A DNA stretch of 64,000 bases, taken from contig JAQVKM010000001.1 of the NCBI GenBank assembly GCA_028694645.1, forward strand, positions 100,119-164,118, written 5' to 3'. A program made the position numbers and the translations under genes. Source of the stretch: Bacilli bacterium. Lineage in GTDB: Bacteria; Bacillota_I; Bacilli_A; RF39; UBA660. Positions 1 to 8,024 of this stretch are shown piece by piece. Position 1 is the first letter of the stretch. Each line of letters starts with the position of its first letter. The notes under the pieces were generated by a model that saw only the letters and a program-made list of their open reading frames with translations, searched no databases and was not told where the DNA came from.

Positions 1-1146
1 AATAATATTAATAAAGATATGAAAGTAGTTAGAGGAGCATCATTTGATGATGAACATCCTGAAATAAAAAAAGCTTTAGAGTTGGATGTGCCAATATTTA
101 CATATCCAGAAATGCTAGGTAGTTTAACTAAAAAATTTAAAACAATTTGTGTTGCTGGTTGTCACGGTAAAACAACAACAACAGCTATGTTTGCTCATGT
201 TTTTGGAGAATTAAGAGGAATTAATTATTTAATAGGTGATGGAACAGGATATGCATCTGCAGATAATGAATATTTTGTTTTAGAATCATGTGAGTATCGA
301 AGACATTTTTTAAATTATAATCCATATTATGCTATTATAACAAATATCGATTTGGATCATGTTGATTATTATAAAGATATTGATGATGTTATAGATGCTT
401 ATACTTCTTATGCGAATAAAGCTGAAAAAATGGTTATAGCTTGTGGTGATGATCCATATACTCATTCATTAGAACTTACTAAACCAATTTTCTATTATGG
501 TATTGATGAAGATAATGATATTATAGCCAAAGAAATAGAATATAAAGAAAATGGTATTAGTTTTGAAGTAGAGGCTGAAGGAAATTATTATGGCAATTTT
601 GATTTACCAATATATGGAAAACATATGTTATTAGATGCACTTGCTGTTATATCTACTTGTTATTATGAAAGAATGGAAGCTAAAGATGTTAGTAAAATTT
701 TTAAAACATTTAAAGGAGCTAAAAGAAGATTTTCTGAAGTTATAGTTAATGATGCGGTTGTAATTGATGATTATGCACATCATCCAGGAGAAATAAAAGC
801 TACTATTAAAGCAGTTAAACAAAAATATCCAAACAAAAAAATTATAGCTGTTTTTCAACCTCATACTTTTAGTAGAACAAAAGAATTTGCTATTTCTATA
901 GCTGAAGCACTTAATTTAGCTAATAAAGCATATGTATTAGATATTTTTCCTTCAAGAGAAAAACAAGAAAATTATCCTGATATAAACTCAAATATCATTA
1001 TTGATAAATTAAATGATGGAGAACATATAGATATTACTGAAGCACAAAAATTAAGTCAATATAAAGAATCAGTTATATTATTCATGAGTCCTAATGATGT
1101 ATCAAAATTAGAAAATGATTTAATAAATTTATTACAAAACAATTAA
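1..1146 (+). CDS. murC: UDP-N-acetylmuramate--L-alanine ligase (MurC), 5' end outside window
   Basis: This cytoplasmic ligase adds L-alanine to UDP-MurNAc in peptidoglycan precursor synthesis. The frame is open from base 1 without a stop, so the gene starts upstream; the ATG at 19 in the ORF track is internal. The visible 381 residues lack most of the N-terminal Rossmann domain of the usual ~440. Visible motifs are the ATP loop GCHGKTTTT (a Cys where most MurC have Thr), ESCEYRRHFL, TNIDLDHVDYY, and DDYAHHPGEI of the C-terminal domain. A strong terminator follows directly, so it is the last gene of its transcript. Confidence 0.93.
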   Translation, partial: NNINKDMKVVRGASFDDEHPEIKKALELDVPIFTYPEMLGSLTKKFKTICVAGCHGKTTTTAMFAHVFGELRGINYLIGDGTGYASADNEYFVLESCEYRRHFLNYNPYYAIITNIDLDHVDYYKDIDDVIDAYTSYANKAEKMVIACGDDPYTHSLELTKPIFYYGIDEDNDIIAKEIEYKENGISFEVEAEGNYYGNFDLPIYGKHMLLDALAVISTCYYERMEAKDVSKIFKTFKGAKRRFSEVIVNDAVVIDDYAHHPGEIKATIKAVKQKYPNKKIIAVFQPHTFSRTKEFAISIAEALNLANKAYVLDIFPSREKQENYPDINSNIIIDKLNDGEHIDITEAQKLSQYKESVILFMSPNDVSKLENDLINLLQNN

Positions 1147-1155
1147 TTATTAACT

Positions 1156-1183
1156 AAAGTATCTTTTTAAGATACTTTTTTAA
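1156..1183 (+). terminator. Rho-independent terminator after murC
   Basis: A perfect 10 bp stem (AAAGTATCTT / AAGATACTTT) with a 3-nt loop is followed by a T run. Confidence 0.85.
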
Positions 1184-1213
1184 ATATAACATATAATATA
1201 ATAGGTGATCTAT

Positions 1214-1795
1214 ATGAAAATGGTAGGAATAATATTAAGAAATAATAATAAAAAATTAACATTAAATAAAGAAATAGTAGATATCATAATAAAATATAAT
1301 GCTATACCTATTGGCATTGTAAATGATAAATTTGATGAAAAAATAATCAATATATGTGATGGATTTATATTACAAGGTGGAAATGATATAAATAAAAATG
1401 ATTTAAAAATAGTTAAATATTTATATGATAATAATATTCCAACTTTAGGTATTTGTTTAGGAATGCAAATGATGAGTATTATTTTAAAAGGTAAATTAAA
1501 AAAAATAAATAATGAAAAACATAAAAGTGATAAAAAATATGTTCATAAAATTAAAATAGATGAAAAATCAAAATTATATGAAATAATTTCAAAAGAAATT
1601 ATATTAGTAAACAGTAGGCATTTAGAACATATAACAAATATAAATAAATATGTAACCTCTTATTCTTTTGATAATATAGTTGAATCAATTGAAGATAAAA
1701 ACAAAACTTTTTTTATAGGACTACAGTGGCATCCTGAATCTATAAAAGATAGCAATAGTAAAAAAATATTTGATTTCTTTTTTAATACAATATAA
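1214..1795 (+). CDS. Class I glutamine amidotransferase-like hydrolase (peptidase C26 type)
   Basis: A 193-residue stand-alone class I glutamine amidotransferase fold, of the kind that hydrolyses gamma-glutamyl bonds. Visible are the oxyanion-side motif LQGGNDIN (around residue 55), the nucleophile elbow GICLGMQ with Cys about residue 81, and the catalytic His-Glu pair in LQWHPES about residue 173. The ORF track starts at a GTG (1205), but AGGTGAT lies just before the ATG at 1214, which I prefer. It is flanked by terminators, so probably monocistronic. The substrate cannot be told; gamma-glutamyl-GABA or a related peptide is possible by family. Confidence 0.82.
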   Translation: MKMVGIILRNNNKKLTLNKEIVDIIIKYNAIPIGIVNDKFDEKIINICDGFILQGGNDINKNDLKIVKYLYDNNIPTLGICLGMQMMSIILKGKLKKINNEKHKSDKKYVHKIKIDEKSKLYEIISKEIILVNSRHLEHITNINKYVTSYSFDNIVESIEDKNKTFFIGLQWHPESIKDSNSKKIFDFFFNTI

Positions 1796-1817
1796 AAACA
1801 CAAATAAATTGTGTTTT
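1795..1817. terminator. Bidirectional terminator between convergent genes
   Basis: Perfect inverted repeat AAAACACAA / TTGTGTTTT with a 5-nt loop. It overlaps the stop codons of both convergent genes and can act in either direction. Confidence 0.8.
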
Positions 1818-2175
1818 AATTTGCTCTAACTTTATTAATCGTTAATTTTTTTTGTAAAGCCTTTTCATAACAATTAGAAGCTTCTTTTATAGCCTCATAT
1901 CGATTTAAAACTTTGCTTAATTTATTATTATTAATGTGATAATTACTAAGAGGTTCCATATACTCAATTAAGTGATATGGAGAATTAGAATTTGTATCCA
2001 TAGATAATAAAATTTTAGGATTTTTCAAATCAATAAATTTATCATTACTTGTTTTTTTTAAAATTGTCCAATATCTAAATGTAATTAATTCTTCTTTTAT
2101 TAAGTCATTTAAATTAGGTTTTAAAACTTTAATGTGACCAATATATAAATCGTTTAAATAATACTTTTCAAACAT
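1816..2175 (-). CDS. Hypothetical protein, 119 aa
   Basis: I do not recognise the family. The protein is soluble-looking, with no membrane segment or signal peptide. It begins MFEKYYLNDLYIGHI and has a basic C-terminus. A GAGGAG ribosome site lies on the minus strand just upstream of the ATG, and the gene shares a bidirectional terminator with its convergent neighbour, which supports a real gene. It could be a small regulatory or virulence-associated protein, but nothing in the sequence decides this. Confidence 0.7.
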   Translation of the reverse strand: MFEKYYLNDLYIGHIKVLKPNLNDLIKEELITFRYWTILKKTSNDKFIDLKNPKILLSMDTNSNSPYHLIEYMEPLSNYHINNNKLSKVLNRYEAIKEASNCYEKALQKKLTINKVRAN

Positions 2176-2249
2176 ACTTTCTCTCCTCGGTAATATTCAT
2201 TTTATCATTTTTAAAAATAATGTCAAGAAAAAATTTTATGAAATAAATA

Positions 2250-2313
2250 TGTAAAATAAACTTGACATAATATATATAAAGGAATACAATAATATTGTAA
2301 AGCTTATTTTACA
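2250..2313 (+). promoter_or_regulatory. Promoter of XRE operon with nested inverted repeats (candidate operator)
   Basis: TTGACA (2262-2267), a 17 bp spacer and TACAAT (2285-2290) make a near-consensus promoter. A perfect palindrome ACAATA-A-TATTGT (2286-2298) overlaps the -10, and 10 bp arms TGTAAAATAA / TTATTTTACA (2250-2259, 2304-2313) bracket the whole promoter. The gene downstream encodes an XRE repressor, so autoregulation here is a reasonable inference. Confidence 0.7.
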
Positions 2314-2326
2314 TAGGAGATGGTGT

Positions 2327-2542
2327 ATGAAAAATAATTTAGAAATACTGAGAAAAGAAAAAAACATTTCTCAGGAAGAATTAGCTCTTATTTTAGAAGT
2401 TTCTAGACAAACAATAAGTTCTTTAGAAAACGGAAGATATTGCCCATCTATTTTATTGGCATTTAAAATATCTATATATTTTAATTTACCAATTGAAAAA
2501 ATATTTATATATGAAGGAGAACAAAATGAAAAGAGAAATTAA
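2327..2542 (+). CDS. XRE-family helix-turn-helix transcriptional regulator
   Basis: A 71-residue single-domain Cro/cI-type DNA-binding protein. The helix-turn-helix core reads ISQEELALILEVSRQTIS followed by SLENGRYCPS, typical of the YozG-like stand-alone regulators. Its stop codon overlaps the next gene by 17 bp, so the two are translationally coupled. Small XRE proteins next to a small membrane protein and an ABC exporter commonly control that exporter; that link is inferred from position and the operator-like repeats upstream. Confidence 0.88.
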   Translation: MKNNLEILRKEKNISQEELALILEVSRQTISSLENGRYCPSILLAFKISIYFNLPIEKIFIYEGEQNEKRN

Positions 2543-2942
2543 ATTTAGAATTGTATTTTCATCTATTATTTTCTTAATAGCACTAATATGTATTATTTAT
2601 AGTTTTGCTTTTTATCAAGGTGAAAGTAGGGAATATATAAGTGGATTTGGATTTGGATTATTATCTGTTTCATTATTTATTATAGTAAAAAACATTATAA
2701 TAATAAATAATCCAAAAAAATTAAAGAAAATAGAAATAGAAGAAAAAGATGAAAGAAATTTAAAAATAATGTGTAACTCATATGCTTTAGCATTTAGAAT
2801 AACATTATTAATTGAAGCATTTAGCTGTATAATTATAACTTTACTTAATATGAAAGATATTTCTATGGCTATAGCTTCATTATTATCAATTCAATTATTT
2901 ATTTATCTTATAACTTATCTTATTATGTCAAAAAAGATATAG
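2526..2942 (+). CDS. Small integral membrane protein coupled to XRE regulator
   Basis: 138 residues with about four hydrophobic segments and a short cytoplasmic loop containing KKIEIEEKDERNLKI. The ORF track begins at 2493, but AAGGAG precedes the ATG at 2526, so that start is used. The KDERN loop motif between membrane segments 2 and 3 resembles small membrane proteins found beside XRE regulators in Firmicutes. The function is unknown; a sensory or partner role for the HTH protein is possible. Confidence 0.75.
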   Translation: MKREIKFRIVFSSIIFLIALICIIYSFAFYQGESREYISGFGFGLLSVSLFIIVKNIIIINNPKKLKKIEIEEKDERNLKIMCNSYALAFRITLLIEAFSCIIITLLNMKDISMAIASLLSIQLFIYLITYLIMSKKI

Positions 2943-2950
2943 CTAATTAT

Positions 2951-2980
2951 TTGACATTTAAGTAAATAATTATATATAAT
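2951..2980 (+). promoter_or_regulatory. Promoter of ABC exporter genes
   Basis: TTGACA (2951-2956), 18 bp spacer, TATAAT (2975-2980), ahead of an AAAAGGAG ribosome site and the ATP-binding gene at 3008. The exporter can therefore be transcribed independently of the XRE pair. Confidence 0.75.
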
Positions 2981-3007
2981 AGTATAGAAAGTAAAAGGAG
3001 ATTATGT

Positions 3008-3904
3008 ATGTTAAAATTGGAAAATGTAACAAAATACTATGGTGATTTTTTAGCAGTTGATAATTTATCATTTGAAGTTAAACCAGGAGAAATTTTTGGT
3101 TTATTAGGGGTAAATGGAGCTGGTAAAACAACAACATTTAGAATGATAATGGGTCTATTAGATCCAACAAGTGGGGTAATTACTTTAGATGGCAAAAACA
3201 TTGATTATGATGTAACAGATAATATTGGTTTTTTAACTGAAGAAAGAAGTTTGCTTGTAAAATTAACAGTTAAAGAACAATGTTTATATTATGGTAACCT
3301 AAAAGGAATGTCAGAAAGAAAAATATTAGAAAGAATGGATTATTTATTAGATAGATTTGGAATAAGCGATTATAAAGATAAAAAAATTAAAGAATTATCT
3401 AAAGGTAATCAACAAAAAATACAATTTATAACAGCTATTATAAATGAACCAAAATTACTAATATTAGATGAACCTTTTTCAGGATTAGATCCATTTAATA
3501 CAGAATTATTTAAAGATATGATAGTTGAAATGTCAAATAATGGAAGTATGATTATATTCTCATCACACAGAATGGAACATGTGGAATTGTTTTGTAAAAA
3601 ACTAGTTATAATTTTACGTGGTAAATCTGTTTTAGAAGGAGAATTAAAAGAAATAAAAGAAAAATATCAAAAGAAAAATATTTTTATAGCTGGCGATATA
3701 ACTAAGGAGCAATTGGAAAAAATAACTGGAGTTTATCAAGTTGTTGAAAGAGCAAGTGACTTTGAAGTAAAAATTAATGATTCTAGTATTGTTCCAAATG
3801 TATTTCAAGAAATAAAAAATAATGTTATTACAAAATTTGTTGTTGAAGAACCAACATTAAATGAAATATTTGTTGCGAAAGTAGGTGAATCATTTGAAAA
3901 ATAA
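3008..3904 (+). CDS. ABC transporter ATP-binding protein (NatA/YhaQ-like)
   Basis: A 298-residue ATPase subunit that powers the membrane partner encoded next. Walker A GVNGAGKTT lies near residue 36, the signature region LSKGNQQKIQF near 134 and Walker B LLILDEPFSGLDP near 153, followed by the switch region SSHRMEHVE. A roughly 80-residue C-terminal extension is typical of the NatA/ABC-2 group. The stop overlaps the start region of the permease gene. The family includes Na+ and drug or peptide exporters; the substrate is undetermined. Confidence 0.93.
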   Translation: MLKLENVTKYYGDFLAVDNLSFEVKPGEIFGLLGVNGAGKTTTFRMIMGLLDPTSGVITLDGKNIDYDVTDNIGFLTEERSLLVKLTVKEQCLYYGNLKGMSERKILERMDYLLDRFGISDYKDKKIKELSKGNQQKIQFITAIINEPKLLILDEPFSGLDPFNTELFKDMIVEMSNNGSMIIFSSHRMEHVELFCKKLVIILRGKSVLEGELKEIKEKYQKKNIFIAGDITKEQLEKITGVYQVVERASDFEVKINDSSIVPNVFQEIKNNVITKFVVEEPTLNEIFVAKVGESFEK

Positions 3905-5222
3905 ATTAAGATATTTAACAGAAGTTAGTTTGAAAAGAAAAATTAAAACAAAATGGTTTTTAGTAGCTAATGCATTATTAGCTTTAGCTGTTATATGTGT
4001 TCTTAATATTGATTCAATCATTACTTTCTTTGGTGGAGATTTTAATGAAAAAACAAAAATATACATAATTGATAATACAGATTATGATTTTAAAGATGTA
4101 TTTAGTAATCAATTAACTGTTTTAGATCAATCAGTTAATGGAGAAGAATCAGAAAGTTATGAATTCATTTTAACTGATAAAAGTGAAGCAGAAATAACAA
4201 AAACGATAGAAGATGATGAAAACAATGCATTATTAATGGTTATTAATGAAAATCAAGAAACAGTAATAGGTATTAAAGTTGTATCAGAAAGTTTTATTGA
4301 TACAATTCAATATCAATTAATGTCAACTGCAATTAATAATAGTAAAACTTCTATAGCTTTAGCTACAACAAATGTTTCAGAAGAAGAATTAAATAGATTA
4401 TATTCAACTGTAACAATTGATCGAGTAGTACTTGATGAAGATAAAAATTCAGAAGATGAGAACATGGAAATGATTATGACAACAGTCTTTCCAATGGTTA
4501 TTCTACCATTTTTCATGTTAACTATCTTTTTAGTACAAATGATAGGTGCTGAAATAAATGATGAAAAAACAACAAGAGGAATGGAAATAATTATTTCTAA
4601 TGTTTCTCCTAAAACTCATTTATTATCAAAAATATTATCAGGTAATGTTTTTGTATTATTACAAGGTGGTTTATTAATTTTATATTTTGGATTAGGTTTA
4701 GGCATTAGATTTTTAATGAGTTCAGGAGATATAGCATCAGGACTTGGGTCTAGTGTTATGGACATTGTTAATCAAGTTCTAGCTACTGGTCTTAGCGATA
4801 AATTAATTTATGTAATACCACTTACTTTGATCTTAATGATAATCACTTTTGTAGCTTACTCTTTATTAGCAGGTATTTTAGCTAGTATGACGACAAATGC
4901 AGAAGATTTTGGACAATTACAAACTCCAATTATGTTGATTTCATTAGCAGGATATTATTTATCAATGATGGCAGGATTATTTAAAGGAGCTTTATTTATA
5001 AGAATTCTTTCTTATGTACCTTTAATATCAGCTATCTTATCACCATCATTACTTGTTTTAGGACAAATTGGTATCATTGATGTTATAATTTCAATTATAA
5101 TTGTTATAGGATTTAATTATTTATTAATTAAATATGGTTTAAAAATATATAAAATTGGTATTTTAAATTATTCTTCTAAAGATTTATGGAAGAAAATGTT
5201 TAAAGCTATTAAAGAAAAATAA
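3894..5222 (+). CDS. ABC transporter permease (NatB/ABC-2 type)
   Basis: The membrane partner of the preceding ATPase. It has one N-terminal membrane segment (about residues 20-40), a ~150-residue extracytoplasmic region, and a C-terminal block of five or six membrane helices containing MIGAEINDEKTTRGMEI, the coupling segment of ABC-2/NatB permeases. The ORF track uses GTG 3885; AGGTGA at 3883-3888 fits better with TTG 3894. The gene overlaps the ATPase gene and ends at a strong terminator. Confidence 0.9.
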   Translation: MKNKLRYLTEVSLKRKIKTKWFLVANALLALAVICVLNIDSIITFFGGDFNEKTKIYIIDNTDYDFKDVFSNQLTVLDQSVNGEESESYEFILTDKSEAEITKTIEDDENNALLMVINENQETVIGIKVVSESFIDTIQYQLMSTAINNSKTSIALATTNVSEEELNRLYSTVTIDRVVLDEDKNSEDENMEMIMTTVFPMVILPFFMLTIFLVQMIGAEINDEKTTRGMEIIISNVSPKTHLLSKILSGNVFVLLQGGLLILYFGLGLGIRFLMSSGDIASGLGSSVMDIVNQVLATGLSDKLIYVIPLTLILMIITFVAYSLLAGILASMTTNAEDFGQLQTPIMLISLAGYYLSMMAGLFKGALFIRILSYVPLISAILSPSLLVLGQIGIIDVIISIIIVIGFNYLLIKYGLKIYKIGILNYSSKDLWKKMFKAIKEK

Positions 5223-5226
5223 TATT

Positions 5227-5257
5227 AAAAAGTATCTATTCATAAGATACTTTTTTT
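5227..5257 (+). terminator. Terminator after ABC permease
   Basis: AAAAAGTATCT / AGATACTTTTT stem with a 7-nt loop and trailing Ts. Confidence 0.82.
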
Positions 5258-5347
5258 ATATTGAAGTACAAAATAAACTTTATATTTTGTTTAAAATATG
5301 ATATATTATATATAGTAGAAAAGATAAGTATAATTGGTGGTGATTAA

Positions 5348-6103
5348 GTGAACGAAATATTAAATAAAAGACAACTTGAATATAATATAGTTGAAAAAAA
5401 TATAAAACAAAAAAGACAACAAATAGAAAATAATTTAGAAAAATTAAAAAAACAATTTTCAACAATTGAAAATGACATGAAAAAACAAGAAGAAATATAT
5501 TCACAAAAATCACAAAATGCTTCTTCAAATTATTTAGAAAAATTAAATAAAGCTCATTTTTACAATAAAAATCTATATAGTTTAGAAGTGAAAAAATATT
5601 TATCGTTAGTAGAAGAAATGCAAAGTCAAATAAAATTGGATAATTTATATTTAATGAGATGCCAAATATTTATTGACTACTTAAAAGCTACTATAAATAA
5701 AGATGCTATAGAAAAAAACAATAAATATTATCAATTACTTAATAATTTACAATTAGAATTAGTAACTAAATTAAAAACAGAATCTTCATATTACTATAAT
5801 AAAGTTGATTTAAGTAGTAATTATGTTTTATTTATTAAAATATGTGTTGAAAATAATCAAGGAAATGTTTATAACTTATCAAAACATGTTTTAGATCCAA
5901 TAGAAAAAATAGAAGCTGATAATATGATAAAAGAATATGAAAAAGATATTGAAGAATATAAAGATTTATTTAGAAATAATAAATTTGAAATAAATGAATT
6001 TTTATTACAAGGAAATACATTAATGATATATGATATAAAAAATGTAATTGATATAATATATGAAAAAGAAAAAATAGGTGCAAATGAAATATATAATAGA
6101 TAA
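5348..6103 (+). CDS. Coiled-coil protein of unknown function
   Basis: 251 residues, GTG start behind GGTGGTGAT. Residues 5-70 are highly charged heptad-like helix (EKNIKQKRQQIENNLEKLKKQ), the remainder is also mostly helical, with no signal peptide or membrane segment. It overlaps the YgjP-like gene by 20 bp. I do not recognise a family. Co-expression with the metallopeptidase and the M23 hydrolase suggests an envelope-linked or cytoskeletal role, which is inference only. Confidence 0.75.
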   Translation: MNEILNKRQLEYNIVEKNIKQKRQQIENNLEKLKKQFSTIENDMKKQEEIYSQKSQNASSNYLEKLNKAHFYNKNLYSLEVKKYLSLVEEMQSQIKLDNLYLMRCQIFIDYLKATINKDAIEKNNKYYQLLNNLQLELVTKLKTESSYYYNKVDLSSNYVLFIKICVENNQGNVYNLSKHVLDPIEKIEADNMIKEYEKDIEEYKDLFRNNKFEINEFLLQGNTLMIYDIKNVIDIIYEKEKIGANEIYNR

Positions 6104-6716
6104 TATAGAATATGATGTTATCATAATTAGAAAAGCCAATAAAAACACATATATTAGAGTTAAAGAAGATTTAAAAATATATGTTACAACATCATATTTA
6201 ATAACAAATAATCAAATAAAAAAAATATTAGATAGTAATTATTCATATTTAATTAAAATGTTAAATAAACGACAAGTAAAAAAAGATAAAGATGAAAAAT
6301 TTTATTTTTTAGGAAAACCTTATGATATAATATTTATGCCAAACACAAGCATTGATATATATGATAATAGAATATATGCTCAAAATCAAAATCAATTAAA
6401 TAAATGGTTAAATAAAAAAACAGAAGAAATATTTACATTTGAATTAAATAAAATATATAATTATTTTGACGAAAAAATACCTTTTCCAAAATTAAAAATA
6501 AGAAAAATGAAAACAAGATGGGGTGTATGTAATAAAAAAGATAACAGCGTTACACTTAATTTTGAATTAATAAAATATGATTTAACAAAACTAGATTATG
6601 TTATAGTGCACGAGTTATCTCATTTCATTCATTTCAATCATTCAGCATCATTTTGGAAATTAGTAGAAAAATATTGTGAAAATTATAAACAAATTAGGAA
6701 ACAATTAAAGGAGTAG
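6084..6716 (+). CDS. YgjP-like zinc metallopeptidase (DUF45, SprT-like fold)
   Basis: 210 residues. The signature VIVHELSHFIHFNHSASFW contains the HExxH zinc site and the third ligand in the following helix, preceded by MKTRWGVCNKKD, the conserved RWG motif of the YgjP/DUF45 family. These cytosolic proteins are presumed proteases of uncertain substrate. The ORF track starts at GTG 6078; I prefer ATG 6084 because AGGTG precedes it. The gene overlaps the coiled-coil gene upstream and lies 5 bp before the M23 gene. Confidence 0.9.
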   Translation: MKYIIDNIEYDVIIIRKANKNTYIRVKEDLKIYVTTSYLITNNQIKKILDSNYSYLIKMLNKRQVKKDKDEKFYFLGKPYDIIFMPNTSIDIYDNRIYAQNQNQLNKWLNKKTEEIFTFELNKIYNYFDEKIPFPKLKIRKMKTRWGVCNKKDNSVTLNFELIKYDLTKLDYVIVHELSHFIHFNHSASFWKLVEKYCENYKQIRKQLKE

Positions 6717-6721
6717 ATAAT

Positions 6722-7936
6722 ATGCAAAATATAATAAAAAAAATTATGCAAGTTTTTTCAATAATTGTTTTTATTATACCAACATTTATGTCACCAACAA
6801 AAGTTAGTGCTCAAACACTAGGCGATTTAAAAAGTGAATTAGACGCAAAACTAGCTGAATTAAATGCTAATAAAGAAGAACAACAACTTACAGAAGCTCA
6901 GATTAATTCAATTAACTCAACAATAGCTAGTATAAAAAAACAAATCGACCAAACATACACAGATATAGCATCATTAAATGCTGATATAGAAAGTTTAAAT
7001 GGACAAATAGCTGAAAAAGAAGAACAAATAAAGCAAATTGTAAATTTTATACAAGTTTCAAATGGAGAATCTTCTTATTTAGAATATGCTTTTGGAGCTA
7101 GTGATTTTACAGATTTTATTTATAGAATTTCTGTTGCAGAACAATTAGCTAATTACAATGATCAATTAGTTGACGAATATAATCAAATGATAGAAGAGAA
7201 TAAACAAAAACAAAAACAAATAGAAGAAAAAAGAACTAATTTAGCATCTCAACAAGAAAACTTAGATATACAAAAAACAAAACTAGGTCAAGAACTTGAA
7301 ACTTTATCAGATACAAGCGTTGACATAGAAGATGAAATACAATATCAAAAAGAAATAATTGAACTTTATAAAAATAAAGGTTGTAAAGATAATGAAGATA
7401 TATCAACTTGTGGAAGAAAAGCATTACCAGCAGGAACAGCTTTTTATAGACCAACTGATACAGGATATGTTATAAGCGAATTTGGAGCAAGAGACCTTTT
7501 AGGAAGAAATTTCCATGAAGGACTAGATGTTTCTGTACCAGCTGGAACTCCAGTTTATGCAATAGGCACTGGTATGGTAGCTGTTTTAATGAATAAAAAC
7601 AGTTGTGGTGGAAACATGGTTATAGTTCATCACAACATTAATGGACAAACATTTACAAGTGTTTATGCGCATTTAAGAACAATAACAGTTTCTCAAGAAC
7701 AAATTGTTAGTAGAAATACTATAGTTGGATATTCAGGAGGAGATCCAAGTACATTTAGTTATGATGCTTGTACTACAGGAGCTCATTTACATTTGACTTT
7801 AGCATTAGGTTTATATGGAAGTAGTTCAACTTATACATTTTACTATATGAATAATGTTGCACGAAGAAATCCAAGAGATTATATTAATTTTCCAAGTGGT
7901 AGAACAAAATGGGAAGATCGTCTAACAGCTTATTAA
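6722..7936 (+). CDS. Secreted murein hydrolase / activator, coiled coil plus M23 (EnvC/NlpD-like)
   Basis: 404 residues. A signal peptide ends near residue 30 (KVSA-QT). Residues 33-220 form a long coiled coil and residues about 255-400 an M23 (LytM) domain. Zinc ligands are visible as FHEGLDVSVPAG (H, D) and the C-terminal GAHLHLTL (HxH), so the domain looks catalytically complete rather than a degenerate activator. Such proteins cut peptidoglycan cross-links or activate amidases at division sites. A terminator lies directly downstream. Confidence 0.92.
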   Translation: MQNIIKKIMQVFSIIVFIIPTFMSPTKVSAQTLGDLKSELDAKLAELNANKEEQQLTEAQINSINSTIASIKKQIDQTYTDIASLNADIESLNGQIAEKEEQIKQIVNFIQVSNGESSYLEYAFGASDFTDFIYRISVAEQLANYNDQLVDEYNQMIEENKQKQKQIEEKRTNLASQQENLDIQKTKLGQELETLSDTSVDIEDEIQYQKEIIELYKNKGCKDNEDISTCGRKALPAGTAFYRPTDTGYVISEFGARDLLGRNFHEGLDVSVPAGTPVYAIGTGMVAVLMNKNSCGGNMVIVHHNINGQTFTSVYAHLRTITVSQEQIVSRNTIVGYSGGDPSTFSYDACTTGAHLHLTLALGLYGSSSTYTFYYMNNVARRNPRDYINFPSGRTKWEDRLTAY

Positions 7937-7985
7937 TTAATTTTACAAATGAAAATAATTTATATATAATAATACAAATTTTAAC

Positions 7986-8008
7986 AAAAGCATTATTAAT
8001 GCTTTTTT
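7986..8008 (+). terminator. Terminator after M23 gene
   Basis: AAAGCATT-att-AATGCTTT stem followed by Ts, immediately before the AGGAGG site of the flippase gene. Confidence 0.8.
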
Positions 8009-8024
8009 AACTTAGGAGGTAAAA

